A stretch of 64,000 nucleotides of DNA, from positions 1 to 64,000 of the forward strand of contig JAVBNX010000008.1 of NCBI GenBank assembly GCA_031551275.1, written 5' to 3'. Positions within the stretch are counted from its first letter, which is position 1. Every line of letters starts with the position of its first letter. The position numbers and the translations under genes are program-made. This DNA comes from JAVBMJ01 sp031551275 (GTDB taxonomy: Bacteria; Bacteroidota; Bacteroidia; Bacteroidales; Rikenellaceae). Below are positions 23,162 through 32,862 of this stretch, piece by piece. A model generated the notes under the pieces. It had not been told where the DNA came from. It did no database searches and saw only the letters and a list, made by a program, of their open reading frames with translations.

Positions 23162-25642
23162 TTATTTTGCGGCAAGGTCGATCCTTGCCCTGGGTACTCC
23201 TTTTGCGGAGACCTCCAGCATGATCTTCCCGGGCTTTTGCCCCGCCTGCACAATGGCGACGAGCTGCCCTTTGAACAGGCTCATCTGTGGCAGGTGGAAA
23301 GGCATGAGGCAGGTCGGGTCGCCGTTTGCGGCGGCGCGGAAAACTCCGCTTCCCGATACCCGGAACGTCATCTGAAGGTCGGCGTCAGGACAAAGGTACC
23401 CATTTTTATCCACCATGCTGACCGTCACGAAAGAAAGGTCTTTACCGTCGGCGTCGATCGCCGTCCGGTCCGCCGAAAGTTCGATCCGGTGGGGCTTTCC
23501 GGCGGTGTGCACCTCTTTCTCCGCCGCCGGATCGCCGTTCTTGTCGTAGGCGACCACCCGGAGCGTGCCCGGCTCGTATTTCACGTCCATCCACATCAAC
23601 CGGTAGCGCTTCTGGCGCGAAAGCTCCCGCGTGGCCTGTTCATTGTCGGTCGCGGCCTCGGTCATGGACTCATCCTTGTATATCCGTCCCTGGCTCTTGC
23701 CGTTGATGAACAACTCGGCCGAGGGGTGGTTGGTGTAGACGAACACCGGGGTCGTCTCCCCCTCCCTGCCCGGCCAGGTCCAATGGGGCAACACGTGCAG
23801 GGTCTGTTCTTCGGGCCTCCAGTGGCTCCGGTAGAGCCAGTAACGGTCCTTGGGCAACCCGGCCAGGTCCACGATCCCGAACAGCGAGCTGTGGTTGGGC
23901 CACACCTCGTGGTAGGGGGTGGGCTCTCCTAGGTAGTCGAAGCCTGTCCAGACGAACTCGCCGATGCACCACGGGTAGTCGTCGTGCAGCACGAAATCGT
24001 CCTCGGGCAGGTTGGACCAGCTTCCGCAATCCAGGTCGTAGCCCGACGACTGGTTGTCCCCGCGGACCTTGTTGACGCTCCTCTCCACCGGGAAGTGGTA
24101 GGTCCCCCGCGAGGAGAAGGTCGACGCGGTCTCGCAGCCCATCAGGATCTCCTGGGGAAGCTGCTCGTACGCCGACTTGTAGAGGTGGGTGCGGTAATTG
24201 AATCCCACCGCGTCCATAATGGCCGCCGAATGGGTGTCGATGGCGTCCTGCACCCGGTCGATGCCCATGGTCACGTAGCGGGTCGGGTCCTCCCGGCGGC
24301 AGATATCCTTGAGCCTACGGGCGATCCTGGCCCCCGCGTAGCTGCTCTGGTCGGGCACCTCGTTGCCGATGCACCACATCACAACCGAGGGGTTGCTGCG
24401 GAAGCTGCGGATGGCATTGACCATATCCTTTTCGGCCCACTCGTCGAAGTAGAGGTGGTAGCCGTTCTTCATCTTGGGCTCTTTCCACTCGTCGAAGCTC
24501 TCGACCATGACCATCAGGCCCATCTCGTCGCACAGTTGCACCAACTCCGGGGCGGGCATGTTGTGGGCCGTGCGCACGGCGTTGGCCCCCATCTCCTTCA
24601 TGATGGAGAGCTGGCGGCGCAACGCGCTCACATTGATCGCCGCGCCCAACGGCCCCAGGTCGTGGTGCAGGCATACGCCTTTGAATTTGACCAGCCGATC
24701 GTTGAGGTACATCCCTTTGCCGGGGACGATCTCCAGCTTGCGGATCCCGAAGCGGGTCGAACAGGCGTCTTTCAACTCCCCGGCCAGCCGCAGCTCCGAT
24801 TCGGCCGTGTAGAGGGCCGGGCTTTCGGGCGACCAGAGCGCGGGGGACTCAACGACGAAGTCCTGCTCGAACGCATCCCCGTCGTACGCCGTGAGCGCGG
24901 TCTTCGCCTCGGCCACGACGCTTCCCTGCGAATCTTTAATGACGGTTTTAAGCGTCAGATCCGCAGGCAGGTCTCCCGGATATTCGACGCTCGCGCACAA
25001 CCTGACCTTCGCATAATCCGCATGAACCTGGGGCGTGGTCAGGTACGTTCCCCAGACGGGGATACGCACCTCGTCGGTCACGATCAGGTGCACATTGCGG
25101 TACAACCCCGCGCCGGGATACCACCGCGACGATTCGGGGTAATTCTCCAACCTGATAGCCAAGATGTTATCTTTCTCTTTGAGCAGTTGCGTGATATCGA
25201 AATGGAAACTACTGTACCCGTAAGCCCAGCGCCCGACAGGTTGGCCGTTGACCCAGACCTGCGCGTTGCTCATCGCCCCGTCGAAGAGGATCTCCGCCCG
25301 CTTGCCGGGCCCGAAATCCTCCGCGTCGAACCCCAGCCTGTACCATCCGGTCCCCACGAAGGGCAGCCCCCCCGTCCTCCCGGGCTTCATCGAGGCGGCG
25401 GTTTCGCCGTCCTGCGAGATGGCCACGAACTGGGGGTCGTTGTTCAAATCGAACGGCCCGTAGATCGCCCAGTCGTGGGGCACGGTCACCTTTTGCCACC
25501 CCCCGTCGTCGAAGTGCGGGGTGCTGGCGTTCGGGTCGTCGGTGCGCGAGAATCTCCAGCCGCTCTCCAACGTCCGCTGCGTGCGGGCGAAAGAGGGCCA
25601 GGCGACCAGAAAGAGGGTCAGGATAAGCAGTATTCGTTTCAT
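23162..25642 (-). CDS. Glycoside hydrolase family 2 beta-galactosidase
   Basis: An 826-residue exported protein starting MKRILLILTLFLVAWPSFA; an upstream ATG at 25699 would add 19 residues that spoil the signal. Domains: sugar-binding jelly-roll (WQKVTVPHDWAI...AQVWVNGQPVGRWAYGYSSF), Ig-like domain, TIM barrel, then two beta domains at the C-terminus (DUF4982-like and an Ig-like end). The acid/base is Glu428 in WCIGNEVPD and the nucleophile is Glu562 in CIGEFVWTGFDYLGEP; both match GH2. GVCLHHDLGPLG and RTAHNMPAPE are also typical. It hydrolyses terminal beta-galactosides, most likely in the periplasm. It follows SusD with an 87-base gap. Confidence 0.9.
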   Translation of the reverse strand: MKRILLILTLFLVAWPSFARTQRTLESGWRFSRTDDPNASTPHFDDGGWQKVTVPHDWAIYGPFDLNNDPQFVAISQDGETAASMKPGRTGGLPFVGTGWYRLGFDAEDFGPGKRAEILFDGAMSNAQVWVNGQPVGRWAYGYSSFHFDITQLLKEKDNILAIRLENYPESSRWYPGAGLYRNVHLIVTDEVRIPVWGTYLTTPQVHADYAKVRLCASVEYPGDLPADLTLKTVIKDSQGSVVAEAKTALTAYDGDAFEQDFVVESPALWSPESPALYTAESELRLAGELKDACSTRFGIRKLEIVPGKGMYLNDRLVKFKGVCLHHDLGPLGAAINVSALRRQLSIMKEMGANAVRTAHNMPAPELVQLCDEMGLMVMVESFDEWKEPKMKNGYHLYFDEWAEKDMVNAIRSFRSNPSVVMWCIGNEVPDQSSYAGARIARRLKDICRREDPTRYVTMGIDRVQDAIDTHSAAIMDAVGFNYRTHLYKSAYEQLPQEILMGCETASTFSSRGTYHFPVERSVNKVRGDNQSSGYDLDCGSWSNLPEDDFVLHDDYPWCIGEFVWTGFDYLGEPTPYHEVWPNHSSLFGIVDLAGLPKDRYWLYRSHWRPEEQTLHVLPHWTWPGREGETTPVFVYTNHPSAELFINGKSQGRIYKDESMTEAATDNEQATRELSRQKRYRLMWMDVKYEPGTLRVVAYDKNGDPAAEKEVHTAGKPHRIELSADRTAIDADGKDLSFVTVSMVDKNGYLCPDADLQMTFRVSGSGVFRAAANGDPTCLMPFHLPQMSLFKGQLVAIVQAGQKPGKIMLEVSAKGVPRARIDLAAK

Positions 25643-25729
25643 TTCAAAATATCCGTGAACGTTCGACCATGATCCGGCGGGACGGGACTCTCGTTCCATC
25701 CCGTCCCGCCGGACAGGGGCGGGTGGCGT

Positions 25730-28033
25730 TTACCAATCCGGGTTCTGCCAGTCGGTGCCGGTCGCCTTGATCATCTTGTTGACCTCTTCCGGGTCGAGGG
25801 GGTAGAGCATGTATTTGCTCCTCCAGTTCCCGCGCGAGAAGCCGATGCGCTCGTAGGAGTAGTCGTCCTCGCCGTTCCTTGTGATCCTCATGCCGGTCAC
25901 GTAGCGGTCCGTGGCGCCCAGGATGCCCCAGCGGCGCACGTCGAAGTAGCGGTGCTCCTCGAAGGCGAGCTCCACGCGGCGCTCGTTGCGGTAGAGTCTT
26001 TCGAACTCATCCTTGCCCAGGCCCGCCGCCAGGTCGGGCATCCCGGCCCTGCTGCGCACCATATTGACCGCGTCCAGGGCGCTGAGCGTCCTGCCCCCGC
26101 CGATGTTGACCTGCACGTCCGCGCCCTGGGCCTGGTAGGCCGATTCGGCGAAGTTGAGGATCATCTCGCCCAGGCGCAACAGGCGGATGGCCCCGTCGGC
26201 GTTGTTGGAGTTGCTGGAGCGCCAGTTGCGGAACTTGCGCATGTAGTAGCCCGTGCGGGTGTGGCGCGCGTCGTTGGTCGAAATGCCTTCGGGCGCTCCC
26301 ACGTAGGTGTAGATCGGCTGGAAGGGATCGTCTTGTGTCTCCTCTACGATCGTGATTTTCAGGTTAATGATGTCCAAGTACCTGTTACCGTATCCCACGG
26401 GGTCGGGATCGATGAACGGAATGAAAAAGAATGTGCCGGTCGAACCATCCCAATCAGGGTAATTGGTTTGCATGAACTGGGCCATATCCGGCGCCTTGAA
26501 AGGTATATGCGACAGGCCTTCGCCATCACCCGGCATACGTTGGGGAAAATCGAAAAAGAAAAGCTTGCTCATATCAGGCGCTCCGGTAGCCGCCTGCCTG
26601 AAGGCGATTCCGCCGCCAGTGAACGGAAACGCGTCGTTGGAGTGGTAATCGAACGAGAAATAGATCTGGGGATTCTTATCCCAGTCGATCGACGAAGGGA
26701 AACCCTCTGCCGTGAAGCCCATATACGGGGGTGATCCCGTGAACAACATGACCAAACGGGGGTCTGCGGGAGGTTCGACTATCATATTGATGTTGGCGCG
26801 CTCCCCGGTGTGGGTCAGCGGGTAGCTTTCCCCCGGCTCCGCGGCGCCCAGCGCACGGTCCGAACCGTTGTAGTAGATCGAGGCGTAGAACCTCGGGTCG
26901 CGGTTGGCGTAGGGGTCGGCCGCGTTGTAGAGCGTGTTGGCCGCGTTGTAATTGGGTTGCAGGTGGCGCGCGTCGCTGTACGGGTCGGCCAGGTTGAGCA
27001 CCGGCTGGCCGTCCTTGGTCTGGTAGGCGTCGATCAGCTCCTGCGAGGGGCAGGGGCCGGAATTCACCATCCCGATCGTGGTCGGGAAGCCAGCGTTGCG
27101 CCATACCTGCATCTGGTTCCCTGCCTGGTAGATGGTCTCTTTGTCCACCGAACGCTGGTCGTTCGAGGAGGTAATAAAGTAGAGGGCGTAAGGATTTTGC
27201 GCCGCGTCGTCGGTGGGCTGCGCGTCGAATAGCGAGTAGTCGTTGGCCAGGAGTTGGCCCAACGCCACGGCGTTGATATCCAGCGCGTCCTGCCAGGTGT
27301 AGGTGCCGTCCGTCCACGCCTTGCTGGCCGCGTAGGTCACGGCCTGCGACTTGATGGCGTAGGGGACCGCGCGGGTCATGATCCCGAATGAGGCGGTGGG
27401 TACGCCCCAGCCGAACGCGGTCTCGGAGGCCGACAGCGCTTCGTCGCAATCGGCAAGTATCTGGGTAACCACCGCCGAGAAGGACTGCCTTTTATCGGTG
27501 GAGTAATCGTGATTCTCGTCGTAGGCCTCGGTCAGGATGGGCGCCGCGCCGTAGCGCTTGACCAGTTGCAGGTAGTAGAGCGCGCGCAGGGCGTAGGCCT
27601 GCGCCCTCCATCCGGCCATCTCGTCGGCGTTGGAGCGGATCAGGGCCAGGTCGACCTTAGCGCTGTTCTCCAAAAAGACGTTGCACTTGCGTATGCCGGC
27701 GTACAGGTTGCTCCATGCGTTGACATTGGCCCCTTCGGGCGAGCTGGCCGTGAAGTTGGCCGCGGTTACCGCGTCGGAGTACCACATCGAGAACCTGGAA
27801 CCGGGGGTTACGTCGTCGGCGCTCTGCGCCTCGTCGCTCAAGGCCGCCCTGTCCATGTAAGGCGCCGGGCAGTAGCCGTAGCACGAGTTGAGGTAACCCA
27901 TCACGCCCATGCGGGTTTCGAACGCTTCATCCAGCGATATGCGCCCGTCGGACTGCATATCCAACAGCTCGTTGCACGAGACCGAAGCGAAAGCCAGGCA
28001 GAGGGCCAAAAGGTGTATTATGTGTTTTTTCAT
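25730..28033 (-). CDS. SusD/RagB-like glycan-binding lipoprotein carrying an inserted module
   Basis: A 767-residue protein, well above the 500-630 usual for SusD. Signal ends in ASVSC (Cys20). The N-terminal SusD TPR part (LNSCYGYCPAPYM, ALRALYYLQLVKRYGAAPIL) and the C-terminal RagB end (LRLGEMILNFAESAYQA, ERRVELAFEEHRYFDVRRW, WQNPDW) are intact. Residues about 414-568 interrupt the region between the YYNGSDRALG and GYYMRKF blocks that are close together in the other SusD of the operon. The insert has SSIDWDKNPQIYFSFDY, GGIAFRQA and YPDWDGSTGTFFFIPFID, which match the two repeat lipoproteins downstream. DNA coding for it is about 50% GC against 67% on both sides. It pairs with the SusC 12 bases upstream. 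Confidence 0.88.
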   Translation of the reverse strand: MKKHIIHLLALCLAFASVSCNELLDMQSDGRISLDEAFETRMGVMGYLNSCYGYCPAPYMDRAALSDEAQSADDVTPGSRFSMWYSDAVTAANFTASSPEGANVNAWSNLYAGIRKCNVFLENSAKVDLALIRSNADEMAGWRAQAYALRALYYLQLVKRYGAAPILTEAYDENHDYSTDKRQSFSAVVTQILADCDEALSASETAFGWGVPTASFGIMTRAVPYAIKSQAVTYAASKAWTDGTYTWQDALDINAVALGQLLANDYSLFDAQPTDDAAQNPYALYFITSSNDQRSVDKETIYQAGNQMQVWRNAGFPTTIGMVNSGPCPSQELIDAYQTKDGQPVLNLADPYSDARHLQPNYNAANTLYNAADPYANRDPRFYASIYYNGSDRALGAAEPGESYPLTHTGERANINMIVEPPADPRLVMLFTGSPPYMGFTAEGFPSSIDWDKNPQIYFSFDYHSNDAFPFTGGGIAFRQAATGAPDMSKLFFFDFPQRMPGDGEGLSHIPFKAPDMAQFMQTNYPDWDGSTGTFFFIPFIDPDPVGYGNRYLDIINLKITIVEETQDDPFQPIYTYVGAPEGISTNDARHTRTGYYMRKFRNWRSSNSNNADGAIRLLRLGEMILNFAESAYQAQGADVQVNIGGGRTLSALDAVNMVRSRAGMPDLAAGLGKDEFERLYRNERRVELAFEEHRYFDVRRWGILGATDRYVTGMRITRNGEDDYSYERIGFSRGNWRSKYMLYPLDPEEVNKMIKATGTDWQNPDW
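26330..26790 (-). other. Low-GC inserted module within the SusD gene
   Basis: In hand-counted 60-base blocks, GC falls to 47-52% at 26341-26580 and to 47% at 26641-26700, while blocks at 26101-26160 and 26881-26940 are both 67%. One block within (26581-26640) is 67%. The translated piece matches the modules at about 12280-12790 and 13740-14250 (all minus strand), which are also at about 50-57% GC in the blocks counted. The boundaries are approximate. Confidence 0.7.
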
Positions 28034-28045
28034 GGCTTTTACGGC

Positions 28046-30916
28046 TTAGAAATTCATGCTCAACTTAATGTTATAGAAGCGGTAGGCCGGAACCGAGGCG
28101 TAGCTCCCCTCGGGACCGAAATCGTCGCTCTTCATCTTGTCCCACGTAAAGAGGTTGTGGGCGCTCACGCTCAAGCGCATCTTGTCGGCCGAGATGGCGC
28201 TGCTCCATTTGACGGGCAGCGTGTAGCCCAGCTCGACGTACCTCAACCGCAGGTAGGAGCGGTCGTAGAGGAAGAAGTCACTCGATTCGTGGTTGGAGTT
28301 CTTCTGTGTCGCGAGCGCCGGGTAGGTAATCTTCTCGCCTGAGGCGTAACGCTCGGCGGTCCAGGCGTTGCTGTGCAGCGAGCCGAACACGCCGTCGTAG
28401 TCGTACTCATAGACCCCGGCCCCGCTGTACACGCTCGAATACTTGCTTACGCCCTGCAGCATAAAGCTGAAATCGAACGCCTTGTAACGGACCTGGCCCG
28501 TGACCGAATAGGTGTAACGGGGCACCGAGCCGGTTCCGATGGGGGCCTTGTCCTTCTCGTTGATGATCCCGTCGTCGTTCAGGTCCTTGTAGCGCAGATC
28601 GCCCACGCGCGGGGTGCCGATCTGGTATGCCAACCCGTCGTTGGCGATCTCCTCGGCGGAGTTGTAGTAGCCGTTGCCGTTGTCGTAGTTGACAATGTAA
28701 CCGAACTCCTGTCCGTAGGAGTAGCCGTTCTGCCAGTAGCGGAAGGCGTAATCGGTGTTCTTGATGGTCTCCCCGCCGACGATGACCTTGTTCTTTGCAT
28801 AGAGCATCGAACCGCCCAGGCTGAATTCCAGCTCACTGTTCACGGCCTTGGTGTAGGCCAGGCCGATCTCGTAGCCCTGGTTCTGGAACTTGCCGGTGTT
28901 GGTCGAGGGCAGGTTGTATTGGGGCACGCCCTGGTAGGTGGGGACCTCGCCGCTCGAACTGATGACCATGTTGTCCATCCTGTCGTCGAAGATGTCGAAG
29001 GTAAGCGAGAAGCCGTTGAAAATGCCGATGTCCGCGCCCACGTCGAGCTTTTTGGAGATCTCGGGGGCGATGCCCGGGCTGCCTGTCAGGTTTTCGGTCA
29101 CGATGTAGCTGAGCGAAGGGATCAACCCGCCGAAATTAACCCGGGTGTTGTCCGAGTAGGCGTACCTGGCCAGGCCGGACCTCTCGGTGGCGGTTTTGCC
29201 GTACGAGGCGCGGATCTTGAGCAGGTCGAGCCACTTGACCGACTGCATGAAGGGCTCGCCCGTGACCACCCACGCCGCCGAAGCCGCCGGGGTAAAGACA
29301 AAGCGCTGGTCGCGTGCGTACTGCTCCGAGCCGGAGTAGCCCGCGTTGAACTTGACCAGGTAGCGGTCCGCGTAGTTGTAGGTCACTTCTGCCCCGCTGA
29401 CCACCCTGCGTGAGGGCAGGGTCACGCCGGCCATGTTGAAGTCCTGGTAGTTGATGTAGGCCATCGCATGGAGGTGGTGGTCGCGGTTGAAGGTGCGCTC
29501 ATAGCTCAAATTGCCCTGGTAGGTAATCTGGGAGTACATGCCCGACGACTTGGCGTAAACCAGCGGGGAGTCGGTGTCGGTGCCGTACTGCGTGAAGTCC
29601 AATGCGTTGTAGTCGCCGGTACGGATCCACTTCGAGTAGGTCTGCCACGGACCCAGGCCGTTGACCGAATTAGTGTGGTAGGCGAACGAGCCGCCCATGC
29701 TCAGGCCCTCGGCCAAAAAGCTCATGTCGAGGTTCAGGGCGAACTGGCCGTAGATGTTGGTGACCGTGTAGTTGTTGAAACCCGAGCGGTTCAAAAGCCC
29801 GTAGGGTGTGCCCTGGATCTTGTCGGTTACCACCACCCCGCCGTCGGGCGTGACAGGGCCGTAAACGGTCGAGGGGATCGGGAACAGGGTCTGGTAAACG
29901 TCGCCCAGGAAATAGGTGCCGGGGGTCTTCTCACGCTTCACGTTACCCGCCAGGCGCAACGAGCTGGTCAGGTACTTGTTGATCTTCATGTCGACGTTCG
30001 ACCGGAAGTTGACCCAGAGGCTTTGGTTCTTGGAGTTGTAATCTTCCTGGTCGAGGCCCTTGTAGTAGTTCCCCTGGTGCAGCATGTTCACGTTGGAGAA
30101 GTAGCGCATCTTGTCCGTACCGCCGGAGAGGTTGACCCCGACGCGCTGCATGCTGCTTACGTCCTTGAGGAACATATCCCTCCAGTTGTTGTTCGAATAG
30201 TAGTCCGAACCGGCGCGGAAGCCCGCGATCTGGTCGTCGGTGAAGTAGTAGTTCGCCCCCAGTCCGTCGTTCGCGGCCGCCTGGTTGCGCATCGAGGCGT
30301 AATCCCACGAGTTGTAGAACGTCGGCTTGGTGCCCATCTGCTCGAAGGTCTGGTCGACCATGATGCCGATCTTCATCGGGCCCTTCGTGCCGCGCCTGGT
30401 GGTGATCACCAACACACCGTCCGCCCCCTGGATGCCGTAGATGGCCAGCGAAGCCGCATCTTTGAGCAGGGTAACCGACTCGACCTCTTCGGCGCTGATG
30501 TAGTCGAAAGTTTCGATGGTGTTGTGGCTGACCACCATCCCGTCGATGACCACGATGGGCTGGTTGGCGCGGATGGAGGAGATCCCGCGGGCATACAGCG
30601 CCGTGTTGGTGCGGCTCGGCTCGGAGTAGGTCTCCTGGGAGAAAAGCCCCTGGAGCCTGCCCGCCAACGCCATCGAGAGGTTGGGCACGGGCGATTTGGC
30701 CAGCTCGTCCCCCGTAACGGTGGAGACGGCGCCCGAGACCTCTTTTTTGAGCTGCGTGGTGTGGCCCAGGAAGACCTTTTGGTCCCCCTCGCCGTTCTCC
30801 TCGCTTTGCGGGGCGGCATCCGTTTGTCCGGTGGCCTTCGGTTCCTGCGCGAGGGCCTCGAACCCGAATAGCAGGCATATACTGATCGTTGTGATGAATC
30901 GCAATGTATGTTTCAT
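28046..30916 (-). CDS. SusC/RagA-type TonB-dependent receptor lacking the N-terminal carboxypeptidase-like domain
   Basis: A 956-residue outer-membrane transporter, signal MKHTLRFITTISICLLFGFEALAQ. After a short acidic linker it goes straight to a plug domain (VSGAVSTVTGDELAKSPVPNLSMALAGRLQGL, PIVVIDGMVV, VESVTLLKDAASLAIYGIQGADGVLVITTRRG), then the barrel, ending LSMNF. The usual CNA-B/carboxypeptidase-regulatory-like domain and TonB-box region are absent, in contrast to the SusC at 32863-36069. It imports glycan fragments with the SusD 12 bases downstream, powered by TonB. ATG 30916 is used; the 22 residues upstream do not form a signal. Confidence 0.9.
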   Translation of the reverse strand: MKHTLRFITTISICLLFGFEALAQEPKATGQTDAAPQSEENGEGDQKVFLGHTTQLKKEVSGAVSTVTGDELAKSPVPNLSMALAGRLQGLFSQETYSEPSRTNTALYARGISSIRANQPIVVIDGMVVSHNTIETFDYISAEEVESVTLLKDAASLAIYGIQGADGVLVITTRRGTKGPMKIGIMVDQTFEQMGTKPTFYNSWDYASMRNQAAANDGLGANYYFTDDQIAGFRAGSDYYSNNNWRDMFLKDVSSMQRVGVNLSGGTDKMRYFSNVNMLHQGNYYKGLDQEDYNSKNQSLWVNFRSNVDMKINKYLTSSLRLAGNVKREKTPGTYFLGDVYQTLFPIPSTVYGPVTPDGGVVVTDKIQGTPYGLLNRSGFNNYTVTNIYGQFALNLDMSFLAEGLSMGGSFAYHTNSVNGLGPWQTYSKWIRTGDYNALDFTQYGTDTDSPLVYAKSSGMYSQITYQGNLSYERTFNRDHHLHAMAYINYQDFNMAGVTLPSRRVVSGAEVTYNYADRYLVKFNAGYSGSEQYARDQRFVFTPAASAAWVVTGEPFMQSVKWLDLLKIRASYGKTATERSGLARYAYSDNTRVNFGGLIPSLSYIVTENLTGSPGIAPEISKKLDVGADIGIFNGFSLTFDIFDDRMDNMVISSSGEVPTYQGVPQYNLPSTNTGKFQNQGYEIGLAYTKAVNSELEFSLGGSMLYAKNKVIVGGETIKNTDYAFRYWQNGYSYGQEFGYIVNYDNGNGYYNSAEEIANDGLAYQIGTPRVGDLRYKDLNDDGIINEKDKAPIGTGSVPRYTYSVTGQVRYKAFDFSFMLQGVSKYSSVYSGAGVYEYDYDGVFGSLHSNAWTAERYASGEKITYPALATQKNSNHESSDFFLYDRSYLRLRYVELGYTLPVKWSSAISADKMRLSVSAHNLFTWDKMKSDDFGPEGSYASVPAYRFYNIKLSMNF

Positions 30917-30960
30917 AGTTCGTATTCGATTAATGCACGAAGTACTCTGGTTATCCGGGA

Positions 30961-32829
30961 CTACCATCCGGGATTCTGCCATTTGTTACCCGTCAGTTGC
31001 TCCAGCAGCTCGGCGTCCGAGGCGGGAATGGGCAAGCGCAGGTATTTGCTCTGGTAGCAACTGCGCGAATAGGGTATCGCCCTGCGGGTGTAGGTAAACA
31101 CGCCGTCCGATACGCGGGCGGGATCGATCCCGGTAACGTAGCGGTCGGTCTTGGACAGATCGCCCTGGGGGTCCGCCCAGCGCCTTACGTCGTAGTAGCG
31201 GAATCCCTCGAAGGCCAGCTCCACGCGGCGCTCGTTGCGTACGCGCAGGATCAGGTCGTTGCCGGTCAGATCGGTGGGCACATCGGGCATGTTCACGCGG
31301 CTGCGGATCTCGTTGAGCGCCGCGCGCGCCTCGGGGTAGTGGCCCGCCTCGGCAGCGGCTTCGGCGTAATTGAGGATGGCCTCGGCCAGGCGGAACATCT
31401 TGAAGTAAGCCCCCGCGATCCCGTTGGTCTTGTCGGCGAAGGGGTGCAAGAACTTGCGGTTGTAGTAACCCGTCAGGGTCCTGCTGCCCGCGTCTTTCGA
31501 CCAGCCCGAATAAGTGTCCTGGGGATAGGTGTTGATCACGCGGGTGCGCTCGCCCGGATCCCCCGGATAGTTCTCCACCGAGGAGGGCAGCTCGGTGTTG
31601 GCCCAGAAGCAATACCTTTTCGAACCGTTGTAATAGATCGAGGCGTAGAACCTTGGGTCGCGGTTGGCGTAGGGGTCGGCCGCGTCGTAGAGCATGTTGG
31701 CCGCGTTGTAGTTGGGCACCATGTGCTGGGCGTCCGTGTAGGGGCTGGAGAGGTCGAGCACCGGCTCCCCGTCGGTGGTCTCGTAGGCGTCGACCATCTC
31801 CTGCGAGGGGTTGGCGCCCGATTTGAGCGCGCCCGCGCCGATGCCTTCCACGTTGAATGTACCCTCCTGGGAGGCGTGGTTGAAGTAGATGGTCTCCCTG
31901 TCTGCCGGGGAGGCGCTGTATTGCGGGTTCTGGGTGAAATACTCGTTGTACAGGGCCGCGTAATCGTCGGGCAAATAGGCATTGGCCTGCTTGTAAACGC
32001 TCCCGTAGTTGACCTGGTCGTAGAGCTTGTAGCCGTTGTTCTTGAGGTTCTGGACCGATTGTTTGGCGGTCGTGTAGGCCTCTTCCCAGTAATTCTGGCC
32101 CTCGTTGTAGAGGGGGCTGGCCGCGTAGACGATGATGCGCGCCTTGATGGCCTCGGCCATCGCCTTGGTCACGCGCGAGTATTCGGCGTCGGTGGTAATG
32201 CGCCACGGCAGGTCGGAGATCGACAGCGCCGCGTTGCAATCCTGGATCACGAACTGCACGGTCTGGTAATAGGACTCCTTGGTCAGCTTGCTGAAGTCCG
32301 TCTCCAGGGAGAGGGGGTCACTGAGCAGGGGCAGCCCGGTACCGAACCAGCGCAGCATTTCACTGTAATAGAACGCCCTGAGCACATGGGCCTCCGCCTT
32401 CCAGCGCTGCTTGTCCGAAGGGACGGTCACTTTGGCGGCGTCGATGCGCGTGAGGAAGACGGCGCACTTGCGAATGGCGGCCCAGTAGTTAGCCCAGTAG
32501 TTGCTGTTGTCCAGCACCGGGTGGGAAGTCGCAGAGGCGTCGCCCGAGTAGAAGCGCCACGCCAGAAGGGTCGGGGCGAGGTCGGAGTCCCACGCCTCGT
32601 CGCTCCAGGTAACGATCCCGCGCTGCCAGTAGGAGTAGTTGACGCCCCCGGCGGGAATGTAGGCGTAGCAACTGTTCAGGTAGGCTCCGGTCAGGTCGTT
32701 GTCGTTGAATATATCGTCCAACGTGAGGTAGCCGTCCGGGGCAGCGTCGAGCGCGTCCTGGCAGGAACTCATCGTCCCCCCCAGCAGGATCAGCCCGGCA
32801 AACACCGCATATATCTTTGAGAATTTCAT
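30961..32829 (-). CDS. SusD/RagB-like glycan-binding lipoprotein
   Basis: A 622-residue surface lipoprotein, signal ending in TMSSC (Cys23) when started at MKFSKIYAVF. N-terminal TPR-type helices (LNSCYAYIPAGG, AEAHVLRAFYYSEMLRWFGTGLPLL) and C-terminal RagB block (FRLAEAILNYAEAAAEAG, ERRVELAFEGFRYYDVRRW, end WQNPGW) are intact. It shares the YYNGS and GYYNRKF blocks with the 25.7-28.0 kb SusD but without the insert, which makes it the natural reference for locating that insertion. It lies 33 bases after its partner SusC and presumably caps that barrel. Confidence 0.93.
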   Translation of the reverse strand: MKFSKIYAVFAGLILLGGTMSSCQDALDAAPDGYLTLDDIFNDNDLTGAYLNSCYAYIPAGGVNYSYWQRGIVTWSDEAWDSDLAPTLLAWRFYSGDASATSHPVLDNSNYWANYWAAIRKCAVFLTRIDAAKVTVPSDKQRWKAEAHVLRAFYYSEMLRWFGTGLPLLSDPLSLETDFSKLTKESYYQTVQFVIQDCNAALSISDLPWRITTDAEYSRVTKAMAEAIKARIIVYAASPLYNEGQNYWEEAYTTAKQSVQNLKNNGYKLYDQVNYGSVYKQANAYLPDDYAALYNEYFTQNPQYSASPADRETIYFNHASQEGTFNVEGIGAGALKSGANPSQEMVDAYETTDGEPVLDLSSPYTDAQHMVPNYNAANMLYDAADPYANRDPRFYASIYYNGSKRYCFWANTELPSSVENYPGDPGERTRVINTYPQDTYSGWSKDAGSRTLTGYYNRKFLHPFADKTNGIAGAYFKMFRLAEAILNYAEAAAEAGHYPEARAALNEIRSRVNMPDVPTDLTGNDLILRVRNERRVELAFEGFRYYDVRRWADPQGDLSKTDRYVTGIDPARVSDGVFTYTRRAIPYSRSCYQSKYLRLPIPASDAELLEQLTGNKWQNPGW

Positions 32830-32862
32830 ATTCTTGCTGTTTTTAAAGTCCATGTTTTACCG

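Noticed and set aside
26330..26790. Diversity-generating retroelement target as an explanation of the SusD insert
   Set aside because: No reverse transcriptase, template repeat or adenine-biased variable repeat was seen in the window.
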